Shown: in pieces, positions 17,329 to 28,131 of the stretch | Numbering within the stretch: position 1 is the stretch's first letter | Layout: every line of letters begins with the position of its first letter | From: Paracoccaceae bacterium | GTDB lineage: Bacteria > Pseudomonadota > Alphaproteobacteria > Rhodobacterales > Rhodobacteraceae | Length of the DNA stretch: 64,000 bases | Assembly (NCBI GenBank): GCA_024304985.1 | Contig: JAMWZC010000001.1 | Location: 62,001 to 126,000 of the forward strand | Direction: 5' to 3' | The notes under the pieces: generated by a model | What the model saw: only the letters and a program-made list of their open reading frames with translations | Databases searched by the model: none | Told to the model about the DNA's origin: nothing | Made by a program: the position numbers and the translations under genes

Positions 17329-19989
17329 TCAGGCGCCCAGCAATTTCTCGACCGCTGCGATGGCGTCGGAGGCCTTGGCCGCATCTGTGCCGCCGCCCTG
17401 CGCCATATCGGGACGACCACCGCCCCCCTTGCCGCCCAGTTCCGCCACCGCTGCGCGCACCATCTCGACCGCAGAGATCCGGCCGGTCAGATCTGGCGTC
17501 ACACCTGCGGCCACGGCGGCCTTGCCATCCGCATCCGCGATCAGCAACACGGCACCCGACCCAAGCCGCTGCTTGTGCTCGTCAATCAGCGAGGGCAGAT
17601 CCTTGCCCGATACGCCCGACATCACCTGCGCCATGAAGGCGACGCCGTTGATCTCCTTGGCCGCTGCCGCCTGCCCCTGCCCTGCGCCGCCTGCCATCGC
17701 CAATTCGCGGCGCAGTTGCGCTACCTCGTTCGAGAGGTTCCGCCTCTCGTCCAGCAACGCGCGCAGACGATCCGCCAGATCGGCGGGTTGCGCCTTCAGC
17801 GCCTCGCTCACTTGCGCCAGGCGCTGCGCTTCAAGACGGATATGCTCCATCGCGGCTGCGCCCGTCAAAGCCTCGATCCGGCGCACCCCGGCGCTTGATG
17901 CGCTGTCGCCCAGGATCACGCAGGCACCGATATCGCCCGTGCGCGCCACATGCGTGCCACCGCACAGTTCGATCGACCAAACCTTGCCGTCATGCCCCTT
18001 GCCCGTATCGGCGCGCCCCATCGACACGACCCGCACCTCATCGCCGTATTTCTCCCCAAACAGCGCTTGCGCCCCGATGGCCCGGGCATCGTCCGGCGTC
18101 ATGATCCGCGTCTCCACCGGACTGTTCTGCCGGATGAAAGCGTTCACCTGCGCACTGACATGGGCCAGTTCATCCGCCGTCAAGGCCTTGGAATGGCTGA
18201 AATCAAAGCGCAACCGATCCGGTGCATTCAGCGACCCGCGCTGTGCCACGTGATCGCCCAGCGTCTCGCGCAGCGCCTCATGCAGCAGATGGGTGGCCGA
18301 ATGATGCGCGCGGATGGCGCTGCGCCGCGCGTGATCCACTTCCAGCGCACCATGGCTGCCCTTGGCGATCTCGCCCTCGACCACTTCGCCGAAATGGATG
18401 AACACGCCTGCGGATTTGCGCGTATCCGTGATCCGCACCAGCATGTCCGGCCCGCGCAGATAGCCGGTATCCCCGACCTGCCCGCCGCTTTCGGCGTAGA
18501 ACGGCGTCTGGTTCATCACGATCTGGACTGTCTCGCCCGCCTTGGCGGATTTGACCTCGGCCCCGTCGCGGACCATAGCCAGCACCTGGCCCTCGGCGAT
18601 TTCCGTGTCATAGCCCAGGAAATCCGTGGCCCCATGCGCCTCGGCGACATCGAACCAGATCGTCGCATCCGCAGCCTCGCCGCTGCCCGACCAGGCCGCG
18701 CGGGCCTTGGCCTTCTGCTCGGCCATGGCGGCGTCGAACCCTGCCGTATCGACGCTGCGCCCCTTTTCACGCAGCGCATCTTGCGTCAGGTCCAGCGGGA
18801 AACCGAATGTGTCATAAAGCTTGAACGCCGCCGCGCCCGGCAGCGCCGCATCCTCGGGCAGACCGGCCAGTTCATCATCCAGAAGGCGCAACCCGCGTTC
18901 CAGCGTCTGCTTGAAGCGCGTCTCCTCCAGCCGCAACGTCTCCTCGATCAGGGCCTGTGCGCGGGACAATTCGGGATAGGCCGCGCCCATCTGGCGCACC
19001 AGCGCGGGCACCAGTTGATGCATCACCGGGTCCTTCGCCCCCAGAAGATGCGCGTGGCGCATCGCCCGGCGCATGATCCGGCGCAGCACATACCCGCGCC
19101 CGTCATTCGACGGCATCACCCCATCCGCAATCAGGAACGAGGTCGAGCGCAGGTGATCCGCGATCACACGGTGGTGGGTCTTGCCCGGCCCATCGGGATC
19201 GGTCGAGGTGACATTGGCGCTGGCCTCGATCAGGCTGCGGATCAGATCCGTTGCGTAATTGTCATTCGTGCCCTGCAACAGCGCGGCCACCCGCTCGATC
19301 CCCATGCCGGTGTCGATGGATTGCGCTGCCAGCTCGCGACGGGAGCCATCCTCGAACTGCTCATACTGCATGAAGACAAGGTTCCAGATCTCGACGAAGC
19401 GGTCGCCATCTTCTTCGGGGCTGCCCGGAGGGCCGCCCCAGATGTGATCCCCGTGGTCAAAGAAGATCTCGGTGCAAGGGCCGCAAGGCCCGGTCGGCCC
19501 CATCATCCAGAAGTTGTCATTGGTCGGGATGCGGATGATCCGATCGTCGGACAGACCGGCGACCTTCTTCCATATATTCGCGGCCTCGTCATCGGTATGG
19601 TAGACCGTGACCAGAAGACGGTCCTTCGGGATGTCGAACTCCTTGGTCAGAAGCTCCCATGCGAAAGGGATCGCCTCGGTCTTGAAATAATCGCCAAAGC
19701 TGAAATTGCCCAGCATTTCAAAGAAAGTATGATGCCGCGCGGTATAGCCGACATTGTCCAGATCGTTATGCTTGCCACCCGCGCGCACGCATTTCTGTGC
19801 CGTCGTGGCGCGCTTGTAATCGCGATGCTCGACCCCGGTGAACAGGTTCTTGAACTGCACCATGCCCGAATTGGCGAACATCAACGTGGGATCGTTGCGT
19901 GGCACCAAGGGGCTTGAGGGCACGACCTCGTGCCCCTGTTTGGCGAAATAGGTCAGGAAGGTCGATCGGATATCGTTCAACGTGGGCAT
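17329..19989 (-). CDS. alaS: Alanine--tRNA ligase
   Basis: AlaRS charges tRNA-Ala and removes misattached serine and glycine. The 886-residue protein starts at ATG 19987-19989 ([15 protein letters not shown]); an upstream in-frame start at 20040 adds an unconserved extension. Aminoacylation motifs are near the start ([34 protein letters not shown]). The editing domain has [16 protein letters not shown] (zinc and tRNA contacts) and [13 protein letters not shown]. The C-terminal oligomerisation part is intact. It is 153 bases downstream of recA, with the recA terminator between. Confidence 0.97.
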   Translation of the reverse strand: MPTLNDIRSTFLTYFAKQGHEVVPSSPLVPRNDPTLMFANSGMVQFKNLFTGVEHRDYKRATTAQKCVRAGGKHNDLDNVGYTARHHTFFEMLGNFSFGDYFKTEAIPFAWELLTKEFDIPKDRLLVTVYHTDDEAANIWKKVAGLSDDRIIRIPTNDNFWMMGPTGPCGPCTEIFFDHGDHIWGGPPGSPEEDGDRFVEIWNLVFMQYEQFEDGSRRELAAQSIDTGMGIERVAALLQGTNDNYATDLIRSLIEASANVTSTDPDGPGKTHHRVIADHLRSTSFLIADGVMPSNDGRGYVLRRIMRRAMRHAHLLGAKDPVMHQLVPALVRQMGAAYPELSRAQALIEETLRLEETRFKQTLERGLRLLDDELAGLPEDAALPGAAAFKLYDTFGFPLDLTQDALREKGRSVDTAGFDAAMAEQKAKARAAWSGSGEAADATIWFDVAEAHGATDFLGYDTEIAEGQVLAMVRDGAEVKSAKAGETVQIVMNQTPFYAESGGQVGDTGYLRGPDMLVRITDTRKSAGVFIHFGEVVEGEIAKGSHGALEVDHARRSAIRAHHSATHLLHEALRETLGDHVAQRGSLNAPDRLRFDFSHSKALTADELAHVSAQVNAFIRQNSPVETRIMTPDDARAIGAQALFGEKYGDEVRVVSMGRADTGKGHDGKVWSIELCGGTHVARTGDIGACVILGDSASSAGVRRIEALTGAAAMEHIRLEAQRLAQVSEALKAQPADLADRLRALLDERRNLSNEVAQLRRELAMAGGAGQGQAAAAKEINGVAFMAQVMSGVSGKDLPSLIDEHKQRLGSGAVLLIADADGKAAVAAGVTPDLTGRISAVEMVRAAVAELGGKGGGGRPDMAQGGGTDAAKASDAIAAVEKLLGA

Positions 19990-20085
19990 TGGCGGGCTTT
20001 CCGGAAAAGTCACGGGGGTTTGCGCTGATGTAACGGGCACAGGCGCGGCTGTCCACAGGCGCTTGCCGCTACGGCGGTTTCAAAT

Positions 20086-20115
20086 GCAAAAGGCCCGCCA
20101 TAAGGGGCGGGCCTT
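20086..20115 (-). terminator. Rho-independent terminator of recA
   Basis: On the minus strand AAGGCCCGCC, loop CCTTAT and GGCGGGCCTT make a 10-bp stem followed by TTGCATTTG, giving four U at the base of the stem. It is 27 bases after the recA stop, so it should end recA transcription before alaS. Confidence 0.75.
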
Positions 20116-20142
20116 GTCACAGGATCGGCGGGGCAGTTGCGG

Positions 20143-21216
20143 TTACTCCACCACATCCGCCTCGTCAGAGGTTTCGGCCCCCATGTTGAAATCAAGCCCG
20201 TGCGAGGCTCGGATCTTGTCCTCGATCTCCAGCGCGACCTTGGGGTTGTCCTTGAGATACTGCTTGGAGTTTTCGCGTCCCTGCCCCATGCGTTCGTCGC
20301 CATAGCTGAACCAGGCACCGGATTTCTCGACCACACCGGCCTTGACCCCCAGATCCAGCAATTCGCCGGTTTTGGAAATCCCTTCGCCATACATGATGTC
20401 GAACTCGACCTGCTTGAAGGGCGGGGCCACCTTGTTCTTCACCACTTTCACGCGGGTCGCGTTCCCGACAACCTCTTCCCGGTCCTTGATCGCACCGATA
20501 CGGCGGATATCCAGACGGACGGAGCTGTAGAATTTCAACGCATTGCCGCCCGTGGTGGTTTCCGGGCTGCCGAACATCACGCCGATCTTCATGCGGATCT
20601 GGTTAATGAAGATGACCATGCAATTGGATCGGCTGATCGACCCGGTCAGTTTGCGCATCGCCTGGCTCATCAGGCGGGCCTGCACGCCGACATTGCTGTC
20701 GCCCATGTCGCCCTCAAGCTCGCTTTTCGGGGTCAGGGCCGCAACGCTGTCGACGACAACCATGCTGACCGCGCCCGAACGCACCAGCGTGTCGACGATC
20801 TCCAGCGCCTGCTCGCCCGTATCGGGCTGGCTGATCAGCAACTCTTCCAGGTTCACGCCAAGCTTCTTGGCGTATTGCGGGTCAAGCGCATGTTCTGCGT
20901 CGACAAAGGCGCAGATGCCGCCTTTCTTCTGTTCTTCGGCCACGCAATGCAGCGTCAGCGTGGTCTTGCCCGAGCTTTCGGGCCCGTAGATCTCGATGAT
21001 GCGGCCCTTGGGCAGGCCACCGATTCCCAGCGCGATGTCCAGACCGAGAGAGCCGGTCGACGTCGCCTCGATGTCGCGCATGACATGTTCACCGCCGAGC
21101 TTCATGATGGAGCCCTTGCCGAACTGCCGCTCGATCTGTGCCAGCGCGCTGTCGAGCGCCTTCTGCTTGTCCGCGTTTTTCTTGCTGTCCATTGAAAGAA
21201 GATCTGCCATTGCCAT
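20143..21216 (-). CDS. recA: Recombinase RecA
   Basis: RecA drives strand exchange and triggers LexA cleavage. The 357-residue protein has Walker [11 protein letters not shown] at about residue 80, the Walker B region [12 protein letters not shown], loop L2 ([14 protein letters not shown]), and an acidic C-terminus ([10 protein letters not shown]). A start at MADLLS, two codons in, is also possible. A consensus alphaproteobacterial SOS box lies 52 bases upstream, so the gene is very probably damage-induced. Confidence 0.98.
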   Translation of the reverse strand: MAMADLLSMDSKKNADKQKALDSALAQIERQFGKGSIMKLGGEHVMRDIEATSTGSLGLDIALGIGGLPKGRIIEIYGPESSGKTTLTLHCVAEEQKKGGICAFVDAEHALDPQYAKKLGVNLEELLISQPDTGEQALEIVDTLVRSGAVSMVVVDSVAALTPKSELEGDMGDSNVGVQARLMSQAMRKLTGSISRSNCMVIFINQIRMKIGVMFGSPETTTGGNALKFYSSVRLDIRRIGAIKDREEVVGNATRVKVVKNKVAPPFKQVEFDIMYGEGISKTGELLDLGVKAGVVEKSGAWFSYGDERMGQGRENSKQYLKDNPKVALEIEDKIRASHGLDFNMGAETSDEADVVE

Positions 21217-21267
21217 TGTTCTGACCCCTTATTCCACACCCTGTCGCGGGCGGCAACGTTTGCCTGT

Positions 21268-21282
21268 GTTCCTGTCTTGTTC
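21268..21282. promoter_or_regulatory. SOS (LexA) box GTTC-N7-GTTC before recA
   Basis: GTTC at 21268-21271 and again at 21279-21282, separated by seven bases, matches exactly the direct-repeat LexA operator described for alphaproteobacteria. It lies 52 bases before the recA start. The second GTTC extends to GTTCTTGT, which has a perfect reverse complement ACAAGAAC at 21306-21313, so the region also has a dyad. Confidence 0.8.
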
Positions 21283-21413
21283 TTGTGTGCCGTTATGAGA
21301 TCAAAACAAGAACATATCAAGTAGATTCTTTGTGGTTCCACTCTTGCCCAAACAGGTTAAGGAGTAGTTTATGGGTGCAGGCAGTGTTGGTCTTTGACGG
21401 GGAAAGGTGCGCG

Positions 21414-22022
21414 ATGCTGGTTTTCTGGAAGCAAGGTCTGGTCTTTCTGTCGGTCCCCAAGACCGGGACGACCGCCTGGGAAGAGGCGCTGGCCCCCCAC
21501 GCGTCGATCGCTGTGCTGGACCCGCCTGATCTGAAACATGCGCCACTTTACCGGTATAACCGCTTCTTTCGCCCGATGTTCGAGAAGGTCGGTCAGGGCA
21601 ATCCCGTCGAGACACTGGCTGTTGTGCGCGAACCTGTGAGCTGGCTTGGCAGCTGGTACAGGTTCCGCCGCCGCCCCTTCATGCAGGGCAAGAAGAACGC
21701 GACCTTCGACATCAGTTTCGATGAATTCGTGACCGGATACATGCAGGGCAATCCGCCGGACTATGCCAATGTCGGAAGCCAGGCGCGCTTTCTCGAGCCG
21801 CGGCCCAATGGCACGGCCGTTGACCATTTGTTCCGCTACGAGGATCAGGCCGGGCTGCTGGCTTTTCTGGAAAGCCGGCTTGGTCTGCGAATCGAACTGC
21901 CACGCAGCAATGTCTCGCCCGCGATGGATCTGACGCTGTCGGCCGAGGTCGAACGACGTCTGCGCCGCAAATGCGCCGAGGAATTCGCGTTGTGGGACAG
22001 TATCCCGCTCCGCGGTGCGTGA
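21414..22022 (+). CDS. Sulfotransferase-like protein
   Basis: This 202-residue protein has the sulfotransferase 5'-PSB loop near the start: VFLSVPKTGTTAWEEAL (PKTGTT binds the 5'-phosphosulfate of PAPS). A second element, VREPVSWLGSWYRFR, corresponds to the 3'-phosphate-binding strand and helix (REP-x-x-x-x-x-S). The acceptor is unknown. Relatives next to recA in this bacterial family are, as I recall, often mislabelled as gamma-glutamyl kinase; there is no kinase motif. The ATG at 21414 with GGAAAGG upstream is preferred over earlier in-frame starts that would cross the recA promoter. Confidence 0.78.
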   Translation: MLVFWKQGLVFLSVPKTGTTAWEEALAPHASIAVLDPPDLKHAPLYRYNRFFRPMFEKVGQGNPVETLAVVREPVSWLGSWYRFRRRPFMQGKKNATFDISFDEFVTGYMQGNPPDYANVGSQARFLEPRPNGTAVDHLFRYEDQAGLLAFLESRLGLRIELPRSNVSPAMDLTLSAEVERRLRRKCAEEFALWDSIPLRGA

Positions 22023-22039
22023 CTTCATGATGCGTGCCA

Positions 22040-24379
22040 TCAGTGCAATTGCCGCTTGACGGTCTCGGTCAGGTCATTGAGCGAGAAGGGTTTTGGCAGG
22101 AAGACCGAGTTGGGAATGCTGGCCTGCGCGTCGCCGAAGGATTCCTGCGCATAGCCTGAAACGAAAACGACCCGCACATCTGGCCGCGTCTTCAAAGCCT
22201 CACGCACCCAGCTTGGTCCATCCATGCCGGGCATGATGACATCGGTGACGAAGATATCGACGCTGAGATCGGAATCCTCCAGCGTTTTCAGCGCCTGTTC
22301 GGCCGAAGCCGCCTCGATCACCGTATAGCCGCGCAGGCGCAGCGCGCGCGAGGCGAAGGCGCGCACCGGCGCCTCGTCCTCGACCAGAAGCACGACACCG
22401 TCGCCATAACGTGGCCCGGTACTGCGGCTGACAGGCGCGGCTGGTTGTTCGGACACGACCGGCACAAGATCATGGCCGGGGAACAGCAGGGTGAAGCATG
22501 TCCCCTGCCCGACAACGCTATCCACAAAAATATACCCGCCGCTTTGCTTCACGATGCCATAGGCAGTAGAGAGGCCGAGTCCCGTGCCCTCTCCCGTGCG
22601 TTTCGTCGTGTAGAATGGCTCAAACACCTTCTGCAACTTGTCCGCCGGGATACCATGGCCATGATCCGAGACCCTGACGGAGACATAGGATCCGGGCGGC
22701 AGTGTCACGCGGTCCCGTTCCGTGGCCTCGCGCAACAGAACGCCTTCGGTCTCGATCCTGATCTCTCCCCCGCGGGGCATCGCGTCGCGGGCATTCACGA
22801 CCAGATTCATGAGCACCTGTTCCAACTGCCGCTTGTCGGCGCGGATCGCTTGCTGGACGGGTTCATGGGTCAATGTGAGCGTGATCTTTTCGCCGACCAG
22901 ACGGTTCAGCAGATGCGTAAGGTCAGACAATGTGTCGCGCAGATCCAGCACTTCCGGGCGGAGAGTCTGTTTGCGCGAAAAGGCAAGAAGCTGACCCACC
23001 AGCGCGGCCGCGCGATTGGCGTTCTGGTGGATCTGCACAAGATCTGCATAGTCGGGATCGCCCTGATCATGTCGCAGCAGCAAAAGGTCGCAATGCCCTG
23101 AAATCGCGGTCAGAAGATTGTTGAAATCATGGGCGACCCCGCCGGCCAGTTCCCCGATGGCCTGCATCTTCTGGCTCTGGACGAACTGTGCCTCCAGCGT
23201 CTTGAGCTCTGTCGCATCGCTCAGAACGGCGATCAGGGCGGGTTCGCCACGGTCATGCACCTTGTTGAGCGTGACCTGAACGAAGACCTCGCTGTCGGAT
23301 CGGGTCAGGCGCAGGAATTCGGAATACGCCCCGACCCTTCCCGCCGAGGCTTCGGCCAACCAGTCGCTGATGGCGCGCCCCAACCCTTCCATCATGTCGG
23401 ACAGCCGGGTCTGCGCGCCATGGCCAAACCGCAGAAGATCCCGCGCCGGACGGTTGGACATCAGGACCGCGCCGGACGGATCCAGTTTGAGAAGCGGCAC
23501 CGGCAAGGATTCAAAGAAGCGCCAGCTTTCGTTGAGATCGGTCACGCCGCTGTCAGCCGCTGTCCCCGCGGGCATCGGGAAGAGGTAGATATCCTTGCGC
23601 CCCGCAAGCGGCTCGGATTCGATCGCAAGGCAGGGCAAAGACCCGCGCGCCGTGCTGATCTGATGGATCTGCCCCGGTCGCAGCGGCAGATCCGCGCAGA
23701 GCCGGTCCAGAGATTTCGGGCGTTCCCCGATGAGGCGGCGGGCGGCTTCGTTCATTGACAGGATCGTGCCGCCACGACCAACCGTCAGCATCGCGATATC
23801 CAGACCAGCGCCGCGGCGGGGCGCCCGGATTTCGGCAGGGGGATCAGGAAGATCCTCGATCCGCCAGAGAAAACCGCCCGATGCCAACCTGTGCGCCGAT
23901 AGCCGCAGATGACCGCTGCGCGTCACCACATCCTCGCGCGCCGCGCCGAGGGCGTGTGCCTTGTTCTGCAATCTGAAAAAGATAGGTGTCGGGGCGGCAA
24001 GCGTCCCCTTGAGCAGGGCCGCCAGCGTCGGCGGATCCGCCTGTCCGAAACGGTGGAGCGCCGCATCGTTGCGGAACATCACTTCGCCTGCGGGGTCAGT
24101 GACAATGGATGGCAACTGGTCATGCCCGACAAGGTCGCGGATGGCCGACATGCGGCGCACCGCCTGCCACCTTGCCAGAAGACCGGCGCACCATCCCAGA
24201 AGCACGGTCGAGCCCAAAACCGAGGCCGCCGCCATCAGCATCAGGGACAAGCGCGCATCGGTCACGGCAAGCGCCAAAACAACGGCGAGACCGGTCACGG
24301 CGGCCAGCGCCGGTCGATGACCGGCGATCCTGTCCGAAACCCGCGCCACAGACCTGCGCGACAGCACTGAAAACACCAC
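22040..24379 (-). CDS. cckA: Hybrid sensor histidine kinase, CckA type
   Basis: CckA feeds phosphate through ChpT to CtrA, controlling motility, recombination or gene transfer agents and, in some lineages, the cell cycle. The 779-residue protein has two N-terminal membrane segments (residues 22-72), PAS-like regions (about 90-370) and a histidine kinase core. The phosphoacceptor histidine is in [20 protein letters not shown], a sequence typical of CckA. The ATPase part has VVNARDAMP and [12 protein letters not shown]. The receiver domain (665-779) has the phospho-aspartate in [12 protein letters not shown]. It is convergent with the sulfotransferase-like gene. Confidence 0.9.
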   Translation of the reverse strand: MVFSVLSRRSVARVSDRIAGHRPALAAVTGLAVVLALAVTDARLSLMLMAAASVLGSTVLLGWCAGLLARWQAVRRMSAIRDLVGHDQLPSIVTDPAGEVMFRNDAALHRFGQADPPTLAALLKGTLAAPTPIFFRLQNKAHALGAAREDVVTRSGHLRLSAHRLASGGFLWRIEDLPDPPAEIRAPRRGAGLDIAMLTVGRGGTILSMNEAARRLIGERPKSLDRLCADLPLRPGQIHQISTARGSLPCLAIESEPLAGRKDIYLFPMPAGTAADSGVTDLNESWRFFESLPVPLLKLDPSGAVLMSNRPARDLLRFGHGAQTRLSDMMEGLGRAISDWLAEASAGRVGAYSEFLRLTRSDSEVFVQVTLNKVHDRGEPALIAVLSDATELKTLEAQFVQSQKMQAIGELAGGVAHDFNNLLTAISGHCDLLLLRHDQGDPDYADLVQIHQNANRAAALVGQLLAFSRKQTLRPEVLDLRDTLSDLTHLLNRLVGEKITLTLTHEPVQQAIRADKRQLEQVLMNLVVNARDAMPRGGEIRIETEGVLLREATERDRVTLPPGSYVSVRVSDHGHGIPADKLQKVFEPFYTTKRTGEGTGLGLSTAYGIVKQSGGYIFVDSVVGQGTCFTLLFPGHDLVPVVSEQPAAPVSRSTGPRYGDGVVLLVEDEAPVRAFASRALRLRGYTVIEAASAEQALKTLEDSDLSVDIFVTDVIMPGMDGPSWVREALKTRPDVRVVFVSGYAQESFGDAQASIPNSVFLPKPFSLNDLTETVKRQLH

Positions 24380-24465
24380 ACCAAGACCCGCTCTTGCGAT
24401 TCGCGATGGCCAAGAGTGACTCGGAAACCGTTAAGCGGTCTTTAATTTTCGGCAGCTATCGAGGA

Positions 24466-25632
24466 TCAACGCCGTTGAAACTGCGCCAGAAAGAATCCGT
24501 CACCCGAAGGGCCCGGGTCCCAGCGTCTGCTGGCAACCAAGAGCCATTCGGGATTTGCGGCTAAAAACGCCTCGACGCGCGCCTCGTTTTCCACGGTCAG
24601 CACGGAACAGGTGGCATAGGCCAGCACCCCGTCCGCCGCCACAAGCGGGGCCGCCTGGGACAGGATCGACTCCTGGATGGCGGTCAATTCCGTCAATCGG
24701 TCGGCGGTCAGCGCCCATTTTCCCTCGGGCGACCGCCGCCATGCCCCCGCCCCGCTGCAGGGCGCATCACAGAGCACCAGCGCGAAAGGCGCCTCATGTG
24801 CCAAGGCCGCGGTTTCGGTCAAGCCAATCTGCACACCCGCCCGCGCGGCCCGCGCCGGAAGGTCCTTCATCCGGGAAGGTTGCGCGTCATGTGCCTGCAG
24901 TTCAGCCGTGCTGCGGTCCGCCATCGCCAGCGCCTTCCCGCCGCCGCCTGCGCAAAAATCCAATACCTTTCCGTGATCTGGAAGGCGAAGCTCATCCATG
25001 ATCGCCTGGCTGGATCCATCCTGAAGCTCGATCAGCCCGCCAAGATAGGCCTGGGATCGGGCCACCTGTCGCGCACCGTCCAGAACACGCAGCGCGGTCG
25101 AGGCGATCTCATCGGGGACGGCCACGATCCTCTCCGCCGCCAGAGCAGCGCGGACAGACTCTCGCGTGCCTTTGCGCAGGTTCACCCTTAGCATCACTGG
25201 ACCGCGCGCCTGCATGACAGCCGCAACCGCTTCGGCCCTTGGGCCAAGGCTTTGCGTGAACGCGGGCCAGAGCCAGTCGGGGATATCGCAGGCTTCCGCC
25301 CCCGGCGCGGGCGTGGTCCCAGCCTTCACCTCTTCGGGCGTCAGGGGGGCGAGGGCATGCCCCTCGCCTGTCATCAGCGTTGCGGGATCGCGTCCTTCGG
25401 CGCGCAACAGACCCAGCATCAGAGCACGTCCCGACATCGCGCCCCCGCGCGCCGCGAAGGACCGCTTGCAGCGCAGGGCATCGAACACCAGGTCCCGGAT
25501 GGCCGCACGGTCGCCCGACCCGGCAAAGCGGCTGCGCCGCCCCCAGCCGGTCAGGGCCTTCTCGGCGGGTTCACCGATCAGGATCTGGTCCAGAATCTCG
25601 GCCGCTGCGGCCAGACGTGCCGCCGGGGTCAT
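24466..25632 (-). CDS. RsmB/NOP family RNA cytosine-5 methyltransferase
   Basis: This is a SAM-dependent enzyme expected to make m5C in rRNA or tRNA, 388 residues. Residues 1-140 resemble the NusB-like RNA-binding part of RsmB. The catalytic part has the SAM site VLDFCAGGGGKALAM, motif IV LCDAPCSGAGAWRRSPEGKW (catalytic PC) and motif VI YATCSV (second cysteine). The exact target base cannot be read from sequence, so I leave the symbol empty. It lies 86 bases upstream of cckA in the same direction. Confidence 0.88.
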   Translation of the reverse strand: MTPAARLAAAAEILDQILIGEPAEKALTGWGRRSRFAGSGDRAAIRDLVFDALRCKRSFAARGGAMSGRALMLGLLRAEGRDPATLMTGEGHALAPLTPEEVKAGTTPAPGAEACDIPDWLWPAFTQSLGPRAEAVAAVMQARGPVMLRVNLRKGTRESVRAALAAERIVAVPDEIASTALRVLDGARQVARSQAYLGGLIELQDGSSQAIMDELRLPDHGKVLDFCAGGGGKALAMADRSTAELQAHDAQPSRMKDLPARAARAGVQIGLTETAALAHEAPFALVLCDAPCSGAGAWRRSPEGKWALTADRLTELTAIQESILSQAAPLVAADGVLAYATCSVLTVENEARVEAFLAANPEWLLVASRRWDPGPSGDGFFLAQFQRR

Positions 25633-25857
25633 GATCCGGCCCCGCAGGTCACAGGCAAGGCCGCGTCCCGGACCAATGCGTCAACAGTGACCGTCATGTG
25701 TCTGTATTCATGGAAATGATGACCCAGCACCCGAACGCATCCCATCCTGCCAATCGCAGGGCACAGACCTAGCCGCATCCATGCCCGGAGTCGAGGCTGA
25801 GGCGAAACCCGCCTTCACCTTCCGGGCAGATATCAGGATCGGGGTCTTTCGGGATCA

Positions 25858-25947
25858 TGGCGGAGAGACAGGGATTCGAACCCTGGAGACGGTCTCCCGC
25901 CTACACACTTTCCAGGCGTGCGCCTTCGACCACTCGGCCACCTCTCC
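25858..25947 (-). tRNA. tRNA-Ser (anticodon GGA)
   Basis: The minus strand folds as a class II tRNA: acceptor GGAGAGG pairing with TCTCTCC (one G-T), the D arm GCCGAGTGGTCGAAGGC, anticodon loop CTGGAAA with GGA, a long variable arm, and the T arm AGGGTTCGAATCCCT. The 3' CCA is encoded (25858-25860). It reads UCC and UCU codons. Confidence 0.97.
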
Positions 25948-26115
25948 GTTAGCTGGCCTTCTATCCTCACCTCGCGGCGGATTGCAAGACCCGGAATAGC
26001 CCTCTGTGCGACAGTTTTCGGCATTCAGGGCTTTGTCAGGTGGCGCAAGCGTCGCGCGGACGTTGAACCTTGAACGGGGATGCCACATAGTTGGGGGAAA
26101 GACCGTCTAAAGCGT

Positions 26116-26137
26116 GTGTCCTTGCCGTTGAGGACAC
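26116..26137 (+). promoter_or_regulatory. Hairpin in leader of the AI-2E-type permease gene
   Basis: GTGTCCT and AGGACAC form a perfect 7-bp stem with an 8-base loop (TGCCGTTG), ending 31 bases before the start codon. It could be a leader structure or a protein-binding dyad. The rest of the 220-base gap between tRNA-Ser and the permease shows nothing else I recognise. Confidence 0.35.
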
Positions 26138-26168
26138 CATTTCACATGCAACAAGGCCATCGCCACAT

Positions 26169-27362
26169 ATGAACAGCTCACCACCGCCCTCCACGTCGCA
26201 GGAACCTGCCCTGTCCGCCACGCGGACCGAGGCAAATCCCGGTCCGCGGATCGAGGCAAGCCAGTATTCGCGCATCCAGACCACGGCCTTGATCATCATC
26301 GCCTTCGCCGTGGTGCTGTTCCTGCTGGTGCAGGCGCAATTCCTGTTGGTGTCGCTGGCGACGGCCATCGTGCTGTTCAGCCTGACCTCGGATGCGATCA
26401 ACGTCATCGCGCGATTGCAGATCGGGCCTTTCCGGATTCCGAACTGGCTGGCAAGTATCGCGGCGCTGCTGCTGATCTCGGCGGCGCTGCTGACGCTGAC
26501 CTCGATCATCCTCAGTCAGATCAACACGGTGCTGTCCACCGCACTGGCCTATACCGAGCGCGCCCCCTTCGCGATTGCGGCGCTGTTTGCGTGGCTGGGC
26601 GAGGATATCGAAGCCTCGATCCTCAATACGGTGCGCACTGCCGAAATCTCGGGCTATCTGCGCCAGATGGCGGCACAGGCGGGCAATCTGCTGCAAGCCA
26701 CCGTGCTGGTGATCCTGTTCGTGGGCTTTCTGTTCGCCGAGCGGATCTGGTTCGACACCAAGCTGACGAATTTCTTCCGCGACGAGGCGCAGGCGAAACA
26801 TGTCAGCCGGATCATCGGATCGATCATCCACCGCGTGAACTATTACCTGCTGGTCAAGACAGCCGTCAGCATCGTGACCGGGCTGATGGTCTTTGGCGTG
26901 TGCAAGTTGTTTTCTCTGGATCTGGCCGTCGCGATGGGCATCCTGACCTTCGTGCTGAACTACATTCCCAATATCGGCTCGATCGTGGCGACCATCGTGG
27001 TGGCATTGATTGCCTTCGTGCAGCTTGAGGACCCGTCCCTGACGCTTGCGATCTTCCTGATCGTCACGGCCATCCAGTTTCTCAACGGCAATGTCATCGA
27101 CCCGATGCTGATGGGCCATGCGCTGCGGCTGTCGTCTTTCGGAATCATCATCAACCTTGCCTTCTGGGCGGCTGTCTGGGGCATCCCGGGCATGTTCCTG
27201 TCCGTCCCGATCATGGTGGCGCTGATGATCATCTGCAGCCATATCCCCGAATTGCGCGGGCTGGCGGTGCTGCTCTCCCGCGAGGGGCTGCCGGATACCG
27301 AACAGGACCTGCCCCGCCTGCCCACAGGACTGTCACGCAAATCCAGCACGGCGGGCAAGTGA
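26169..27362 (+). CDS. AI-2E family transporter (PF01594-type permease)
   Basis: This is an inner-membrane protein of 397 residues with about eight hydrophobic segments. The family's central region is seen in FVLNYIPNIGSIVATIVVAL, and VLVILFVGFLFAERIW precedes a soluble loop. Family members export autoinducer-2 or, in other species, work as Na+/H+ antiporters, so the name does not prove a signalling role. I use the ATG at 26169; a TTG at 26091 is in frame but lies beyond the leader hairpin. Confidence 0.85.
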   Translation: MNSSPPPSTSQEPALSATRTEANPGPRIEASQYSRIQTTALIIIAFAVVLFLLVQAQFLLVSLATAIVLFSLTSDAINVIARLQIGPFRIPNWLASIAALLLISAALLTLTSIILSQINTVLSTALAYTERAPFAIAALFAWLGEDIEASILNTVRTAEISGYLRQMAAQAGNLLQATVLVILFVGFLFAERIWFDTKLTNFFRDEAQAKHVSRIIGSIIHRVNYYLLVKTAVSIVTGLMVFGVCKLFSLDLAVAMGILTFVLNYIPNIGSIVATIVVALIAFVQLEDPSLTLAIFLIVTAIQFLNGNVIDPMLMGHALRLSSFGIIINLAFWAAVWGIPGMFLSVPIMVALMIICSHIPELRGLAVLLSREGLPDTEQDLPRLPTGLSRKSSTAGK

Positions 27363-27401
27363 ACGTGGCGCTGCAAGCGCCCTGATCGGCGGGGCGCGCG
27401 G

Positions 27402-28130
27402 TCAGTCCTGCAGCAACAGCGTGATGCGGCGGTTCTGACGGCCTTTCTTCTCGAATTTGCCAAGGCTGACAGGGCCGATCTCGCCGGTGTGCGCGACATG
27501 GGTGCCGCCGCAAGGTTGCAGATCGACCTGATCCGCACCCTGCCCGATCCGCACCAGACGGATGCGGCCCGAACCCATGGGCGGCATCACCGACATCGTT
27601 TTCACAAGACCGGGATTGGCCTCAAGCTCCGCATCCGTGATCCAGTCCTCGGTCACCGCCAGGTCGCGGGCGATCAATTCGTTCAGTTCCGCCTCAAGAT
27701 CGTCGCGATCGTCCGGGGCTTCGGGCATGTCGAAGTCCAGACGTCCCTTCTCGGCACTGATGGAACCGCCGGTGACGGGCAGCGGGATGATCACCGACAA
27801 CAGATGCAGGGCAGTATGCACGCGCATATGCCGGTGGCGACGGTCCCAATCCAGAAGCTGCTGGACCTGCGTGCCGATCTTGGGCAGCGGCGCGCCCGCA
27901 TGGGCCGGATCGGGGATCAGGACGATCTGCCCCGCCTCTCCCTTACGGGTATCTGACAGCAGCAGCTTGCCGCCCGGCCATGTGAGCCTGCCGCTGTCTC
28001 CGGGCTGGCCACCACCATGCGGGTAGAACAGGCTCTGATCGAGGATCACACCGCCCTCGGCCGTATGCGCCACAACCCGCCCCTCTGCCTGTCTGAGATA
28101 GGCATCGGTGCGGAACAAGGGGTTAGTCAT
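27402..28130 (-). CDS. Alanyl-tRNA editing protein (AlaX type)
   Basis: This free-standing editing domain hydrolyses mischarged Ser-tRNA-Ala or Gly-tRNA-Ala and complements the editing site of AlaRS. The 242-residue protein carries both zinc-ligand pairs, HTALHLLS (HxxxH) and CGGTHVAHTGEIG (C and H), as in the AlaRS editing domain. The N-terminal GGGQPGDSG loop is also typical. The ATG at 28128-28130 lies one base after the stop of the channel gene, pointing to translational coupling with mscS-cysK. A longer in-frame start would overlap that gene. Confidence 0.9.
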   Translation of the reverse strand: MTNPLFRTDAYLRQAEGRVVAHTAEGGVILDQSLFYPHGGGQPGDSGRLTWPGGKLLLSDTRKGEAGQIVLIPDPAHAGAPLPKIGTQVQQLLDWDRRHRHMRVHTALHLLSVIIPLPVTGGSISAEKGRLDFDMPEAPDDRDDLEAELNELIARDLAVTEDWITDAELEANPGLVKTMSVMPPMGSGRIRLVRIGQGADQVDLQPCGGTHVAHTGEIGPVSLGKFEKKGRQNRRITLLLQD

Positions 28131-28131
28131 G

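Noticed and set aside
17950-19917. Open frame of 655 codons opposite alaS
   Set aside because: Same antisense effect; alaS motifs are complete on the minus strand.
21285-21413. Longer N-terminus for the sulfotransferase-like protein
   Set aside because: The extra residues would come from the recA control region and have no ribosome site; ATG 21414 has GGAAAGG and sits just before the PAPS loop.
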